A DNA stretch of 64,000 nt from Methanobacteriota archaeon (lineage in GTDB: Archaea; Thermoplasmatota; Thermoplasmata; RBG-16-68-12; JAJISG01): positions 34,689 through 98,688 of the forward strand of contig JAUVFR010000004.1 of NCBI GenBank assembly GCA_030594205.1. Reading direction: 5' to 3'. Each line of letters starts with the position of its first letter. The stretch's first letter is position 1. Both the position numbers and the translations under genes were made by a program. Of the stretch, positions 48,240-59,207 are shown piece after piece. The notes below the pieces were generated by a model that searched no databases, had not been told where the DNA came from, and saw only the letters and a list, made by a program, of their open reading frames with translations.

Positions 48240-50207
48240 ATGGGCTATGAAGAGAGCCTGAGGTACCTCTACGGACTGGAACGCCTGGGCGTTCGGCTCG
48301 GCCTCGACAACGTCCTCCAGCTTCTCGACCGCCTCGGAAACCCCCACGTCTCCCTTCCGAGCGTCCATGTCGCGGGAAGCAAGGGAAAGGGGTCCGTTTG
48401 CGCCTTCCTCGACGCCGTCCTCCGAAAGGCGGGATATCGGGTGGGCCTCTACACGTCCCCCCATCTGGTCCGTTTCAACGAGCGCATCCGGGTCGGGGGG
48501 GAGGCCATCTCCGATGACGATGTCGTCCGGCTCACGGAGGCGATCCGGCCCCACGCGGAGGCGATGCGAGCCCGGGGGGAAGCCTACCAACCCACCTTCT
48601 TCGAATTCACCACCGCCCTCGCCTTTCTATACTTCCAGGAACGCGGGGTGGAGATGGCGGTCGTGGAGGTAGGCATGGGGGGACGGCTGGACGCCACGAA
48701 CGTCCTCCAGCCCCGGGTTGCCGTCATCACCCACATCGAGCGGGAGCACACGCAATACCTGGGTAAGACTGTCCAGCGCATCGCGCGGGAGAAGGCGGGC
48801 ATCGTGAAGCGGGGGGTGCCGCTCTGGACGGTGGACCAGAAGGCGTTGGGAGTGATCGCCCGCCGTTGCGAAGAATTGGGGGCACCCCTCCACGTGGTGG
48901 GTCGGGACATTCGCGTGGAACGGGTCTCGAACGGGCTTGAGGGGCAGACATTCACCCTTTCGGACGGCGAGGACCGATCCTACCGTATCCCCCTTCTCGG
49001 CACCTACCAACCGGAGAACGTCGCCCTCGCCTACGGGGCCCTCCGGAGCCTCGTGGCGGATGGATGGACCGTCGGCCGAAGGGCCGTTCGGGAGGGATTT
49101 GGCGCGACACGCTGGCCCGCCCGGTTTGAGGTCGTCAGCCACGATCCCACGGTCGTCGTCGACTCGACCCACACCCCGGAGGGGGCTCGTCATCTCCGCA
49201 GGACGCTGGAGGAGGTCTTTCCTGGTCGCAAGGCCCTCGTCGTTCTGGGCGTCCTCGAAGACAAGAATCCCCCGGGCATCGCCGCGGCGCTGGCGCCTGC
49301 TGTGCGACACCTCGTTCTCACCCAGCCTGACACGAAGCGTGCGTTCCCAGCGACGGCCGCGGCCAGGGCCCTGGGGCAGACCGATACCACGGTGGTGACG
49401 CCTGTGGCCAAGGCCGTCGAATACGCCTTGCATAAGGCCGGGTCTACCGAGGTTGTGCTTATCACGGGATCCCTCTACACCGCGGGCGAGGCGCTCACGT
49501 TCTTGGAGGACTGGAAACGGGCGCGCGCCCGGGAAGTGGTGCGACGCCTCAAGGAGGCCTATCTGCCCGGAGAGTTTGCCGCTGCGGATCCGGGGACGGC
49601 CCTGGGTCAGATAGGCCGAAGGACCGAGGACCCTTTCGTCGTTCTGATCTCCACGGTTCTTTCCCAGCGAACGGCGGACCCTACCACGGCCGCGGTCTCC
49701 GCCGCGTTGTTCGCCCGGTTTCCGACGCCGGATGCCCTCGCGATGGCACCGTTAGAGGCGATCGAAGCGACGATCCGACCAGCGAACTTCTACCATACGA
49801 AGGCCCAGGCCATCCGGGACATCGCCGACCGCGTCGTGGGGCAATACGGCGGGAAGGTCCCCGAGGACCTGGAAGAGCTTCTCAGCCTCCCGCTGGTGGG
49901 GCGGAAGACGGCGAACTGCGTCCTCGTGTATGGGTACGGGCGACCCGCCATCCCCGTCGACGTCCACTGCCATCGGATCCCCAACCGGATCGGCATCATC
50001 CATACGAAAGACGCGCGGGAAACCGAAGAGGCGCTGCAGGCCCTCCTGCCTCAGTCCCTCTGGCTCGACGTCAACGAACTCTTCGTACGACACGGCCAGA
50101 AAACATGCCGATCCACGAACCCGGCCTGCGACCGATGCAGTCTACAGGACCTCTGCGCCTACGGGCTCTCTCTCCAGGCCCTGACCCTGGAGAAGAACGC
50201 CGGATGA
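48240..50207 (+). CDS. Fusion: folylpolyglutamate/dihydrofolate synthase (FolC) + endonuclease III (Nth)
   Basis: The single 655-residue frame joins two complete enzymes. Residues 1 to about 425 are a Mur-ligase-type FolC: P-loop VHVAGSKGKGSVCAFLDAVLRKAGY, YTSPHLVRFNERIR, VVEVGMGGRLDATNVL, EREHTQYLG and the DSTHTPEGARHL C-domain. Residues about 430-655 are a full endonuclease III with the HhH motif LPLVGRKTANCVLVYG (catalytic K556), D574 in IPVDVHCHRIPNR and the [4Fe-4S] loop C623-x6-C630-x2-C633-x5-C639. No stop, start or Shine-Dalgarno gap is seen at the junction (about 49527). FolC adds glutamate to folates or related cofactors; Nth removes oxidised pyrimidines. There is no known functional link, and a true fusion is the plainest reading. 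Confidence 0.9.
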   Translation: MGYEESLRYLYGLERLGVRLGLDNVLQLLDRLGNPHVSLPSVHVAGSKGKGSVCAFLDAVLRKAGYRVGLYTSPHLVRFNERIRVGGEAISDDDVVRLTEAIRPHAEAMRARGEAYQPTFFEFTTALAFLYFQERGVEMAVVEVGMGGRLDATNVLQPRVAVITHIEREHTQYLGKTVQRIAREKAGIVKRGVPLWTVDQKALGVIARRCEELGAPLHVVGRDIRVERVSNGLEGQTFTLSDGEDRSYRIPLLGTYQPENVALAYGALRSLVADGWTVGRRAVREGFGATRWPARFEVVSHDPTVVVDSTHTPEGARHLRRTLEEVFPGRKALVVLGVLEDKNPPGIAAALAPAVRHLVLTQPDTKRAFPATAAARALGQTDTTVVTPVAKAVEYALHKAGSTEVVLITGSLYTAGEALTFLEDWKRARAREVVRRLKEAYLPGEFAAADPGTALGQIGRRTEDPFVVLISTVLSQRTADPTTAAVSAALFARFPTPDALAMAPLEAIEATIRPANFYHTKAQAIRDIADRVVGQYGGKVPEDLEELLSLPLVGRKTANCVLVYGYGRPAIPVDVHCHRIPNRIGIIHTKDARETEEALQALLPQSLWLDVNELFVRHGQKTCRSTNPACDRCSLQDLCAYGLSLQALTLEKNAG

Positions 50208-50216
50208 CCGGTGTCC

Positions 50217-53200
50217 CTACGCCTCGGTTAGCGCCAACTTCGCGAGGGCCTGGACCCGATCACCCTCCCGGAGCCGCATCACACGAACCCCCATGGTAGA
50301 CCGTCCCATGACCCGAACGTCCTGGACGGGGAACCGGATGATCATGCCCGCCTCGGTGGTGACCAAGATCTCGTCCTCTTGCGCCACCTCCCGCACCGCG
50401 ACGACGGGACCAATCCGCTCGATGCGTTTGATGTTGATGACTCCCATCGCCCCCCGGCGGGTCTTTCGGTAGTTCCGGACTGTGGTACTCTTCCCGTAGC
50501 CCCCTTCTGTGACGGTGAGGAGTGTGGAGTCCGCCGAGACCAGGGCCATGCTCACGACCACGTCTCCTTCCCGGAGCCGGGCGCCACGCACACCCTGGGT
50601 GTTCCGCGCGGTGGAGCGTACCTCCGCCCCATTGAAGCGTACGGCCTTCCCCAGCTTCGTGGCGAGGATGATCTCGTCCTTGGGCTCACACCGCTTCACC
50701 TCGACGAGCTCGTCGCCCTCGCGCAGCTTGATGGCCCAGATCCCCGGGGCCCGCGGGTTTCCGAAGGCCGCGAGGCTCGTCTTCTTGACTTGCCCGTTTC
50801 TGGTGGCGAAAAGGAGGTATTTCGAGGCCTCAAAGTTCTCCACCTCCACCCGCGCGGCGATCCGCTCTCCCTCCACGAGGCGGGGAAGGAGATTCACGAT
50901 GGGTCGGCCTCGGGCGTGGCGGCTCCCCCGCGGTACCTGCCAGGCGCGGAGCCAATAGACCCACCCTCGGTTCGTGAAGAAGAGGATGTAGTTGTGGGTG
51001 TTCGTCACAAAGAGGTCCACGACGTAATCCTCCTCCTTCGTCTCCATGCCGACGAGGCCCACGCCCCCGCGCTTCTGCTGCCGGTAGTCCTCGAGGTCCT
51101 GGCGCTTGATGTACCCCGTGTGACTGACCATGACGACGACCCGTTCGTTGGGGATGAGGTCGGCCATCTCCAGGTCGGGGGCCGCCTCTTCAATCTGGGT
51201 GCGGCGATCGTCCCCGTACTTCTCCTTGAGTTCGAGGAGATCCTCCTCAATCAAGGCAAAACGTTGCTTCCGGCTTCGCAGGATGGATCGCAGGCTGTCA
51301 ATCACTTCCCGCAAGGACTTCTGCTCTTCCCCGAGGGTCCGACCTTCGAGGGCGGTGAGACGTTGCAGGCGCATCTCCAGGACGGCCTTTGCCTGTCGAG
51401 GCGTGAGCTTGAGCTTCGTTCTGAGGGCCTTCTGGGCGTCTCCCTGGTTCTCGGAGGCGCGGATCAGGGCGATGACGCGATCCAACCGTTTGAGGGCGGT
51501 CAGGAGGCCCTCCACGATGTGGATGCGGCCCTCGGCCTTCCGAAGGTCGAAGCGGGTCCGCCGACGGACCACCTCTTCCCGGAAGGTGAGAAACTCTTGG
51601 AGCATCTTACGAAGCGTAAGACGACGAGGCCGCCCGTTCACCAGCGCCACGTTGATGATGCCGAAGGTGGTCTGGAGAGGGGTGTGGGCGTAGAGCTGGT
51701 TGAGGATGACCTGCTCGTGGACGTCCCGCCGGAGCTCGATCACGACACGAACGCCCTCGCGGTCGCTCTCGTCTCGCAGGTCGACGATGCCGTCGATCTT
51801 CTTCTTCCGGACGAGACTGGCGATGGTCTCCACCAGGCTAGCCTTGTTGACCTGGTACGGGATCTCCGTGATCACCAGCGCCTTCTTCTCTCGCGGGAGA
51901 TCCTCGACCTTGACCCGCCCCCGCACACGGACGAGGCCTCGGCCGGTCCGGTAAGCCTGAAGGATGCCCTCGCGACCCGTGATGATGCCTCCCGTGGGGA
52001 AGTCGGGACCCTGAACGATGGCCTCCAGCTGGGTCGGAGTGGCCTTCGGGTTGGCAATCATGTAGACCAGGGCGTCGACCACCTCTCGAAGGTTGTGAGG
52101 CGGAAGGTTCGTGGACATCCCCACAGCGATGCCACTGGCGCCGTTGACCAACAGGTTCGGGAGCTTTCCCGGAAGGACAATGGGCTCCTCCATGGTGGCA
52201 TCGAAGTTGTCCTGGAAGTCCACCGTCTCCTTCTCGAGGTCTTGGAGGAGCTCCTCTGCGGCGGGGGCCAAGCGGCATTCGGTGTTGTGGCTCACAAAAC
52301 CGTCTGTTAGGAACGCATGGTCAACGCTGTCAACACGCAGTGAGTAGACTGACTGACGGCCCGCTTCCTCGATCGACGCGACCTCCGCATAGTAGTACTC
52401 CCCCGTGACCAGCGGCTCGACCACTGAATGTACTTCGTCCGAAACGATTCGCTCCAGGATGGCGGTACCTCCACCTGCCCAGCGTTCAACCCGGTCGACG
52501 TTGTGTCGTTGCAGCCAGTCCCTGTCGGCCCCTCGAGAGTTGGACTCCGCCCGGATATACTCCGCCATGTACGGGACGTGATCGCTGCTAAGGGCTCGGC
52601 TCTGCTCAGGAATCGTCGACAAGTCGCGCTCCAGCTTCCTCTGCTTTGCGCCGAGGAACCCGACGTTGCCCGCGAACAATCTAGCGTCCCGGCGGTTGGT
52701 AATCACGACCTTAACCTCACCTCGCTGGGATCTACTGATGCGGCTGACGACGCCGAACTGGAGAAGGAGCAGCTGAACGTCGTGGGCGAGGCGTTCACTG
52801 TAGGTCGAATAGGAGACCTGGATCGTATTGCGTGGGAGTAAGGATGACGATCCATCCCCAGTGAACAACGACTGCAAGAATGCACGCTTCGCCTCCATCC
52901 CGGCCCGCCAGACACTCTCAGGTATCAGCTTCGCCGCGCTCTTCTTCCCGATGAGCTCCGCCAGCGGGCTCCTCCGCAGGGCCGATAGATTGTGCACATC
53001 CAGCTCGAAAAGAGTGCTTCCAGACTTGATCGTTCGGTGGTACGTGTAGCGCGGACCTCCCACAATCACGTCGAATGCGCTGACGACCGCGTCGAAGAAC
53101 TCCTTATCGACGTTGTTGAAGCCAGCCCTGGTCTCACCCACCCAACCCTCGGCCACGAAGGCGCCAAGGAGAAAGCCGAGGGTGCGGTCAGGTTCGATGA

Positions 53201-53909
53201 GGTTCTCGCCGGCGGGACGGGGTGTCCGATGGACAAACACGCGATCCCCTGCGCGAATCTCGGCGAGTGTCTTCCACTGCGGGATCGGTACGCCAACGAC
53301 GTTCGCCAGGCAGAGGACCGGATGGTTTCCCGTGCCAGTAATCTCATACCCTTCTCGGGTCCGAAGTCTGAGCGTAGGGTGCTCACCTGAGTGGAACAGC
53401 ATCGACGCCCGCACGGGGCGATTCTGCCGGTCGAAAACCTCGAACTCGATGGGGTTGTCAGATCCCGGCTTCGCGTCGGGAACAATCGAGTCAATTCGAA
53501 TGGTCCCGTTCGGAGTGGCAATCCGAGTCTCGCCCGTTACGCAGTAGCGCATCGCGGCTGGAGGGTCCCCATCCGTGGAGCCGAAGTTGCCCTGGCCGTC
53601 GATCAGGGGGTAGCGGAGACTGAAATCCTGGGCCATGCGAACCAAGGCGTCGTACACGGCCCCCTCCCCGTGGGGATGCAGGCGACCGAGGACCTCCCCG
53701 ACCACGCGGGCGGCCTTGCGATGGGGCCGGCTCGATCGCAGGCCCATCTGGCCCATGGCGTAGAGGATGCGACGCTGGACGGGCTTCAGGCCGTCGCGGA
53801 CGTCGGGGAGGGCCCGTCCGACGATCACGCTCATCGCGTAATCGATGTACGACTGCTCCATCTCCTGCTCAATGGGGCGGTAGCTGAGGGTGGATTGGGC
53901 GGCGGTCAT
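50217..53909 (-). CDS. gyrA: DNA gyrase subunit A, interrupted by an intein
   Basis: GyrA cuts and rejoins DNA to introduce negative supercoils with GyrB. The 1230-residue precursor has an 810-residue extein once the 420-residue intein (residues 123-542) is removed. The extein includes [37 protein letters not shown], the catalytic tyrosine Y122 (AAMRY), the TECRLA sequence that rejoins it, [15 protein letters not shown], and six beta-propeller repeats. A QRRGGxG-type GyrA box (QQKRGGVG), needed for wrapping DNA, is present near residue 947. The gene lies 9 nt after gyrB. Gyrase in archaea is a bacterial acquisition typical of Thermoplasmata and haloarchaea (family knowledge). Confidence 0.95.
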   Translation of the reverse strand: MTAAQSTLSYRPIEQEMEQSYIDYAMSVIVGRALPDVRDGLKPVQRRILYAMGQMGLRSSRPHRKAARVVGEVLGRLHPHGEGAVYDALVRMAQDFSLRYPLIDGQGNFGSTDGDPPAAMRYCVTGETRIATPNGTIRIDSIVPDAKPGSDNPIEFEVFDRQNRPVRASMLFHSGEHPTLRLRTREGYEITGTGNHPVLCLANVVGVPIPQWKTLAEIRAGDRVFVHRTPRPAGENLIEPDRTLGFLLGAFVAEGWVGETRAGFNNVDKEFFDAVVSAFDVIVGGPRYTYHRTIKSGSTLFELDVHNLSALRRSPLAELIGKKSAAKLIPESVWRAGMEAKRAFLQSLFTGDGSSSLLPRNTIQVSYSTYSERLAHDVQLLLLQFGVVSRISRSQRGEVKVVITNRRDARLFAGNVGFLGAKQRKLERDLSTIPEQSRALSSDHVPYMAEYIRAESNSRGADRDWLQRHNVDRVERWAGGGTAILERIVSDEVHSVVEPLVTGEYYYAEVASIEEAGRQSVYSLRVDSVDHAFLTDGFVSHNTECRLAPAAEELLQDLEKETVDFQDNFDATMEEPIVLPGKLPNLLVNGASGIAVGMSTNLPPHNLREVVDALVYMIANPKATPTQLEAIVQGPDFPTGGIITGREGILQAYRTGRGLVRVRGRVKVEDLPREKKALVITEIPYQVNKASLVETIASLVRKKKIDGIVDLRDESDREGVRVVIELRRDVHEQVILNQLYAHTPLQTTFGIINVALVNGRPRRLTLRKMLQEFLTFREEVVRRRTRFDLRKAEGRIHIVEGLLTALKRLDRVIALIRASENQGDAQKALRTKLKLTPRQAKAVLEMRLQRLTALEGRTLGEEQKSLREVIDSLRSILRSRKQRFALIEEDLLELKEKYGDDRRTQIEEAAPDLEMADLIPNERVVVMVSHTGYIKRQDLEDYRQQKRGGVGLVGMETKEEDYVVDLFVTNTHNYILFFTNRGWVYWLRAWQVPRGSRHARGRPIVNLLPRLVEGERIAARVEVENFEASKYLLFATRNGQVKKTSLAAFGNPRAPGIWAIKLREGDELVEVKRCEPKDEIILATKLGKAVRFNGAEVRSTARNTQGVRGARLREGDVVVSMALVSADSTLLTVTEGGYGKSTTVRNYRKTRRGAMGVINIKRIERIGPVVAVREVAQEDEILVTTEAGMIIRFPVQDVRVMGRSTMGVRVMRLREGDRVQALAKLALTEA
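52284..53543 (-). mobile_element. GyrA intein with LAGLIDADG homing endonuclease domain
   Basis: The intein spans 420 codons between catalytic tyrosine 122 and Thr (RY|C...HN|T). Block A is C1-V-T-G-E-T. Block B is [11 protein letters not shown] with the conserved histidine at 74. Blocks F/G are [21 protein letters not shown], ending His419-Asn420. The endonuclease blocks [15 protein letters not shown] (122-136) and [11 protein letters not shown] (222-232) are complete with acidic residues. The site and splice domains closely resemble the mini-intein of Mycobacterium xenopi GyrA, which lacks the endonuclease. Its composition is more A/T-rich than the extein, pointing to later arrival. Confidence 0.93.
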
Positions 53910-53918
53910 AGCAAGGCC

Positions 53919-55874
<1,956 letters not shown>

Positions 55875-55894
55875 TTAAGGGTTATGGGCACAGT

Positions 55895-55903
55895 CTATAT
55901 AAT
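55895..55903 (-). promoter_or_regulatory. gyrBA promoter TATA box
   Basis: Minus-strand ATTATATAG lies in an A/T-rich island (55870-55915), about 40 nt upstream of the gyrB ATG, predicting a leader of some 17 nt. Low melting stability of gyrase promoters often gives supercoiling control, but nothing here proves it. Confidence 0.65.
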
Positions 55904-55986
55904 GATAATGAGACGTCTGGCCCACGTCGTTTTTGGCCCCAAAATGACCCCCATTTCGACGGGTTTTTCCCGGTTCGTCGAGGGGC

Positions 55987-57399
55987 CTATGTCAACCGCC
56001 ACCGGGGACCCTTGGACGTATCCTGAAGTTCGATCCCTAGATCCCCAAGGGCCTTGCGAACCCGGTCGGAGGTCTCGAAGTCCCCCTTCTCCCGAGCTGC
56101 CTCCCTCAGGCCCACCAGAAGACGCACGAGTCCCTGCAACAAGTCGGAGGAGACACCGGTAGGGGTGCGGAAGAGCCCGAGAACCCGACCGTAGACATCG
56201 AAGGCATCCAGATACGCCTGCAACACCGTCTGGCTCAGACCTCTTTCTACTGCCGTATTGAAGGCGGTGGTAAGCTGGAACAGGGCCCCGAGGGCGTCAC
56301 GCGTGTTGAAATCGTCGTCCATCGCCTGATGGAAGGCCTGCGTGGCGTTCTTCAGGGCCTTCCGCAGCTCCGCATCCCCGGGGCTCTTGCCCTTCGAGGC
56401 ATCCTCCCTCTCCCCTCGGGCCCGCCCCAGCGCCTCCGTGAGGCGAGCGTAGGCGCTCTGCGCCTCATCGAGGGCCTCGAAGGTGAAGTCGATGGGGCCC
56501 CGGTATTGCGTGTTCACCAGGAAGAACCGGAGTACCTCCGGTTCCACCCGATCCAGGGCGTCCTGGACCGGCACGATATTTCCCAGGGACTTCCCCATGC
56601 GCTCCCCTTTCGTGACCACGAAGCCCCCGTGCATCCAGTACTTGACGAACGGCGTCACGCCCGTGAAAGCCTCGGCCTGGGCGATTTCTGCCTCGTGGTG
56701 GGGGAAGATGAGGTCGGTGGCGGCCCCGTGGATGTCATACTGGGGCCCGAAGTGGGTAATGGTGATGGCTGTGTCCTCGATGTGCCATCCCGGACGACCC
56801 GGTCCCCAGGGGCTGTCCCACGTGGGCTCGCCGGGTTTCTTCGCCTTCCAGAGGGCAAAGTCCCGCGGATCCCGCTTCCGTTCGTCCACCTCGACCCGGG
56901 CCCCGGCCCGGAGTTTCTCCTGCTTCACCCGCGAGAGCTGGCCCCAGGATGGGTAGCGGTCCACCTCGTAGAACACATCTCCGTCCACTTGGTAGGCGAA
57001 GCCCTTCTCCACCAGGCCGCTGACCTGCTCAATGATCTCGGGGATGTATTCCGTCGCGCGCGCGTAGAGATTGACACTGCTGACGCGCAGGCGGCGCATC
57101 GTCTCCAAGTAGTCCTCCAGGAACGTGTTTCCCAGCTCGTCCCACGACGTACCGCTCTCCGCGGAACGGGTGACGATTCGATCGTCCACGTCGGTGACAT
57201 TCTGGACGTAGAATACGCTGTAGCCGCGGTGGCGGAGGTAGCGTGCGACCACGTCGAAGGTGACGTAGGTGCGCGCATGACCCACATGGGTGTAGTCGTA
57301 AGGGGTAATCCCGCACACGAACATGTTCACGCGCTTCCCCCGAAGCGGCGTGAAGTCCTCCTTGGTGCGGGAGAGGGTGTTGTAGATGTGAAGAGCCAT
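55987..57399 (-). CDS. cysS: Cysteinyl-tRNA synthetase
   Basis: CysS charges tRNA-Cys. The 470-residue class I enzyme has the HIGH-equivalent THVGHARTYVTFDVVARYLRHRGY, the KMSKS-equivalent KGERMGKSLGN, and WHIEDTAI and IFPHHEAEIAQ in the zinc region. Against the bacterial enzyme the first zinc ligand (MFVCGITPYD) and the HHE..E ligands are kept, but the middle cysteine (in WHIEC) is aspartate here. Zinc binding is then changed or weaker, a point worth noting. The C-terminal helical domain is complete. An A/T-rich TTAATAATT precedes the gene near 57424-57432. Confidence 0.93.
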   Translation of the reverse strand: MALHIYNTLSRTKEDFTPLRGKRVNMFVCGITPYDYTHVGHARTYVTFDVVARYLRHRGYSVFYVQNVTDVDDRIVTRSAESGTSWDELGNTFLEDYLETMRRLRVSSVNLYARATEYIPEIIEQVSGLVEKGFAYQVDGDVFYEVDRYPSWGQLSRVKQEKLRAGARVEVDERKRDPRDFALWKAKKPGEPTWDSPWGPGRPGWHIEDTAITITHFGPQYDIHGAATDLIFPHHEAEIAQAEAFTGVTPFVKYWMHGGFVVTKGERMGKSLGNIVPVQDALDRVEPEVLRFFLVNTQYRGPIDFTFEALDEAQSAYARLTEALGRARGEREDASKGKSPGDAELRKALKNATQAFHQAMDDDFNTRDALGALFQLTTAFNTAVERGLSQTVLQAYLDAFDVYGRVLGLFRTPTGVSSDLLQGLVRLLVGLREAAREKGDFETSDRVRKALGDLGIELQDTSKGPRWRLT

Positions 57400-57536
57400 C
57401 GTGGGTGTTCATTATCCAGCTGAATTATTAACGTTGGTGAAGACAGCCACACCTGGACGACGATGATTCACTCCCTCTGGGACGCTTCTATGCTTATCGC
57501 CGGCAGCGTTATAGTCCGGCCATCGCTCCGGCCGCC

Positions 57537-58100
57537 ATGAACTATGACCATCGCAAGATCGCGGGTCTCTTTCTGTTCCTGGCGGCGGCGCAATTTTCCG
57601 TGGGCCTTATGATGGCGGCGGCCCGGTACCCCGGCTACAGCATCGCGGACAACTTCATCAGCGACCTCGGGGTGGGCCCGGCGGCCCTCATTTTCAACAG
57701 TTCCGTAATCCTGGCAGGCGTCCTCGTGTTGGGGGCGACGTTCTCGCTCTATCAGGTCTTCGCAAGCCGGGTCCTCACGGTCGTTGCCATTATTGCAGGC
57801 GCCGGGTTCATCGGGGTCGGCGTCTTCACGGAGGACCTCCCGCTGCTTCACAGCATCTTCTCTCTCGTGGCCTTCGTCTCCCTGGGTCTCCTTGCTCTCG
57901 TCGCGGCGGTCTTTGTGCGATCCCCGCTCCGCTACCTGTCCGTCATCTTCGGCGCGGTGTCTTTCGCCGCGTTGGGTCTCTTCATCACGAGGAACGATCT
58001 CGGCCTCGGGATCGGGGGGATGGAACGTATGATTGTCATTCCCATACTGGCCTGGGCCCTCGCCTTCGGTGGGTATCTGATGGCGGGGGAAGCCACGTAG
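57537..58100 (+). CDS. DUF998-family membrane protein
   Basis: The 187-residue protein has six hydrophobic segments and the DUF998 hallmarks YPGYSIADNFISDLGVGP after helix 1, IFNSSVILAG at the start of helix 2, and a conserved LLHSIFSLVAF region. Such proteins are widespread in archaea with no known function. ATG 57537 follows an A/T-rich CTTATCG near 57492. It is convergent with the HTH_10 regulator, with 8 nt between the stops. Confidence 0.8.
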   Translation: MNYDHRKIAGLFLFLAAAQFSVGLMMAAARYPGYSIADNFISDLGVGPAALIFNSSVILAGVLVLGATFSLYQVFASRVLTVVAIIAGAGFIGVGVFTEDLPLLHSIFSLVAFVSLGLLALVAAVFVRSPLRYLSVIFGAVSFAALGLFITRNDLGLGIGGMERMIVIPILAWALAFGGYLMAGEAT

Positions 58101-58108
58101 CACGGACG

Positions 58109-58858
58109 CTACACGAGCCGACTCGGAGTCGGCCGTACCTCCCCGAGAACCCCCTCCCCTGGCAGCCGACCGGCATAGGCCTGGAGGTAAGGGCGAAGGT
58201 TACGGAAAATCCGGACCTCCGCCTTCTGGAGGTGCTCGCCGAACGTCGACGGCGACAGGCCGGCACCCTCTGCGAGGCGATCGACACGGGTCTCGGCGGG
58301 GATAGAGTAGTAACCATGCTCGAGCCCCAGGATGAGCGCAGAGAGCTGGCGATCGGTGACCCCAGAGAAAATGTCGGACGCGGGTACGAGCATCATCTGC
58401 TCCAACCCTGCGTTGTCTACAGGTCGCAGGGACGTAATGCGCACTTCCCCGATCTCGCGGATTCTCCGGAAGAGATCCCTGAGCGACTCCTCGCTCCAAG
58501 CGAGGACCCGCCATGACTCCCAGCCGTTGCGGAAGGCGATCGGGGGGATGTCCCATACCCCGGCGGCCCGCACGGCCTCGCCAATGGTCGGGAGGGACGC
58601 CGCCGCACAGGCGCATCGTTGGGTGATGATGAGGGAACTCTCGTCGCGGTCGGAACGGTAGCCAGCCTGGGAAACCTCCTCAACCCATTGCGAGAACCCT
58701 TCCCGTTGCTCGGGAGAGCCAGTTACCTGGAAGATGTCCCGGTTACTGGCGCACCAGCTGAGGATTCGAAGGTCGGGGAACCTCAGGGACGCCTTCCCGA
58801 CCGGGCAATCGTGCAACGCCTCGAACGAGGCTGCGTACATCTCGGCGGCGTCTTCCAT
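58109..58858 (-). CDS. Bacterio-opsin-activator type (HTH_10) transcriptional regulator
   Basis: The 249-residue protein has a C-terminal HTH_10 domain: VTDRQLSALILGLEHGYYSIPAETRVDRLAEGAGLSPSTFGEHLQKAEVRIFRNL, with the STFGEHLQ recognition helix and the GYY.IP motif of the family. The N-terminal 170 residues are a divergent sensor, with three cysteines (HDCPVG, WCASN, QRCACAAA) that may be functional. It is the second such regulator here, distinct in sequence from 741-1391. A direct target is not apparent. The start ATG 58858 begins MEDAAEMYAASFEAL. Confidence 0.83.
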   Translation of the reverse strand: MEDAAEMYAASFEALHDCPVGKASLRFPDLRILSWCASNRDIFQVTGSPEQREGFSQWVEEVSQAGYRSDRDESSLIITQRCACAAASLPTIGEAVRAAGVWDIPPIAFRNGWESWRVLAWSEESLRDLFRRIREIGEVRITSLRPVDNAGLEQMMLVPASDIFSGVTDRQLSALILGLEHGYYSIPAETRVDRLAEGAGLSPSTFGEHLQKAEVRIFRNLRPYLQAYAGRLPGEGVLGEVRPTPSRLV

Positions 58859-58997
58859 GGACCAAACCCGGTTGTCGCAATGTTGGGAGGGTGCTTAAGG
58901 TTGACCCGGGCTACACCGGCCTGCTCCACCGGCTCAAGACCCATGCACTCGGAGGTCTTGGTCCATTCTGGTGACCAAGATGCGAGCGCGGACCGTT

Positions 58998-59198
58998 ATG
59001 GAAGAACCGGATTCGAAGAACTGGGGCGATGAGAAATTTCAGAGGGACGCAACGCCCGCTCGCCCGGTCGTCCATTGCACGCACGAAACCACGGAGTTTC
59101 TTGGGAGCGGCGGGAGCACCGTCTTCCGGCGCTGCACAGCGTGCGGGGACGTTCTCTTCTCTCAGGCAGGGCGAACGTTCGCCGTGCCGAGTGCCTGA
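58998..59198 (+). CDS. Small protein with C/H zinc-finger-like motif
   Basis: The 66-residue product has VVHCTHETTEFLGSGGSTVFRRCTACGDVLFSQ. The four potential ligands C-x-H and C-x2-C are separated by a short strand-turn-strand, as expected for a small zinc ribbon, and a short charged N-terminus precedes them. ATG 58998 was chosen; a GTG at 58971 would add nine residues. It is convergent with the cystathionine gene by 9 nt. Function unknown; the metal site is the only support. Confidence 0.5.
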   Translation: MEEPDSKNWGDEKFQRDATPARPVVHCTHETTEFLGSGGSTVFRRCTACGDVLFSQAGRTFAVPSA

Positions 59199-59207
59199 AT
59201 CGGGCCC

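Noticed and set aside
50379-52310. Long (over 640 codons) open frame antisense to gyrA
   Set aside because: It is a shadow of the G/C-rich codon bias of gyrA; its translation is low-complexity (many E, D, H, L, V) with no domain.
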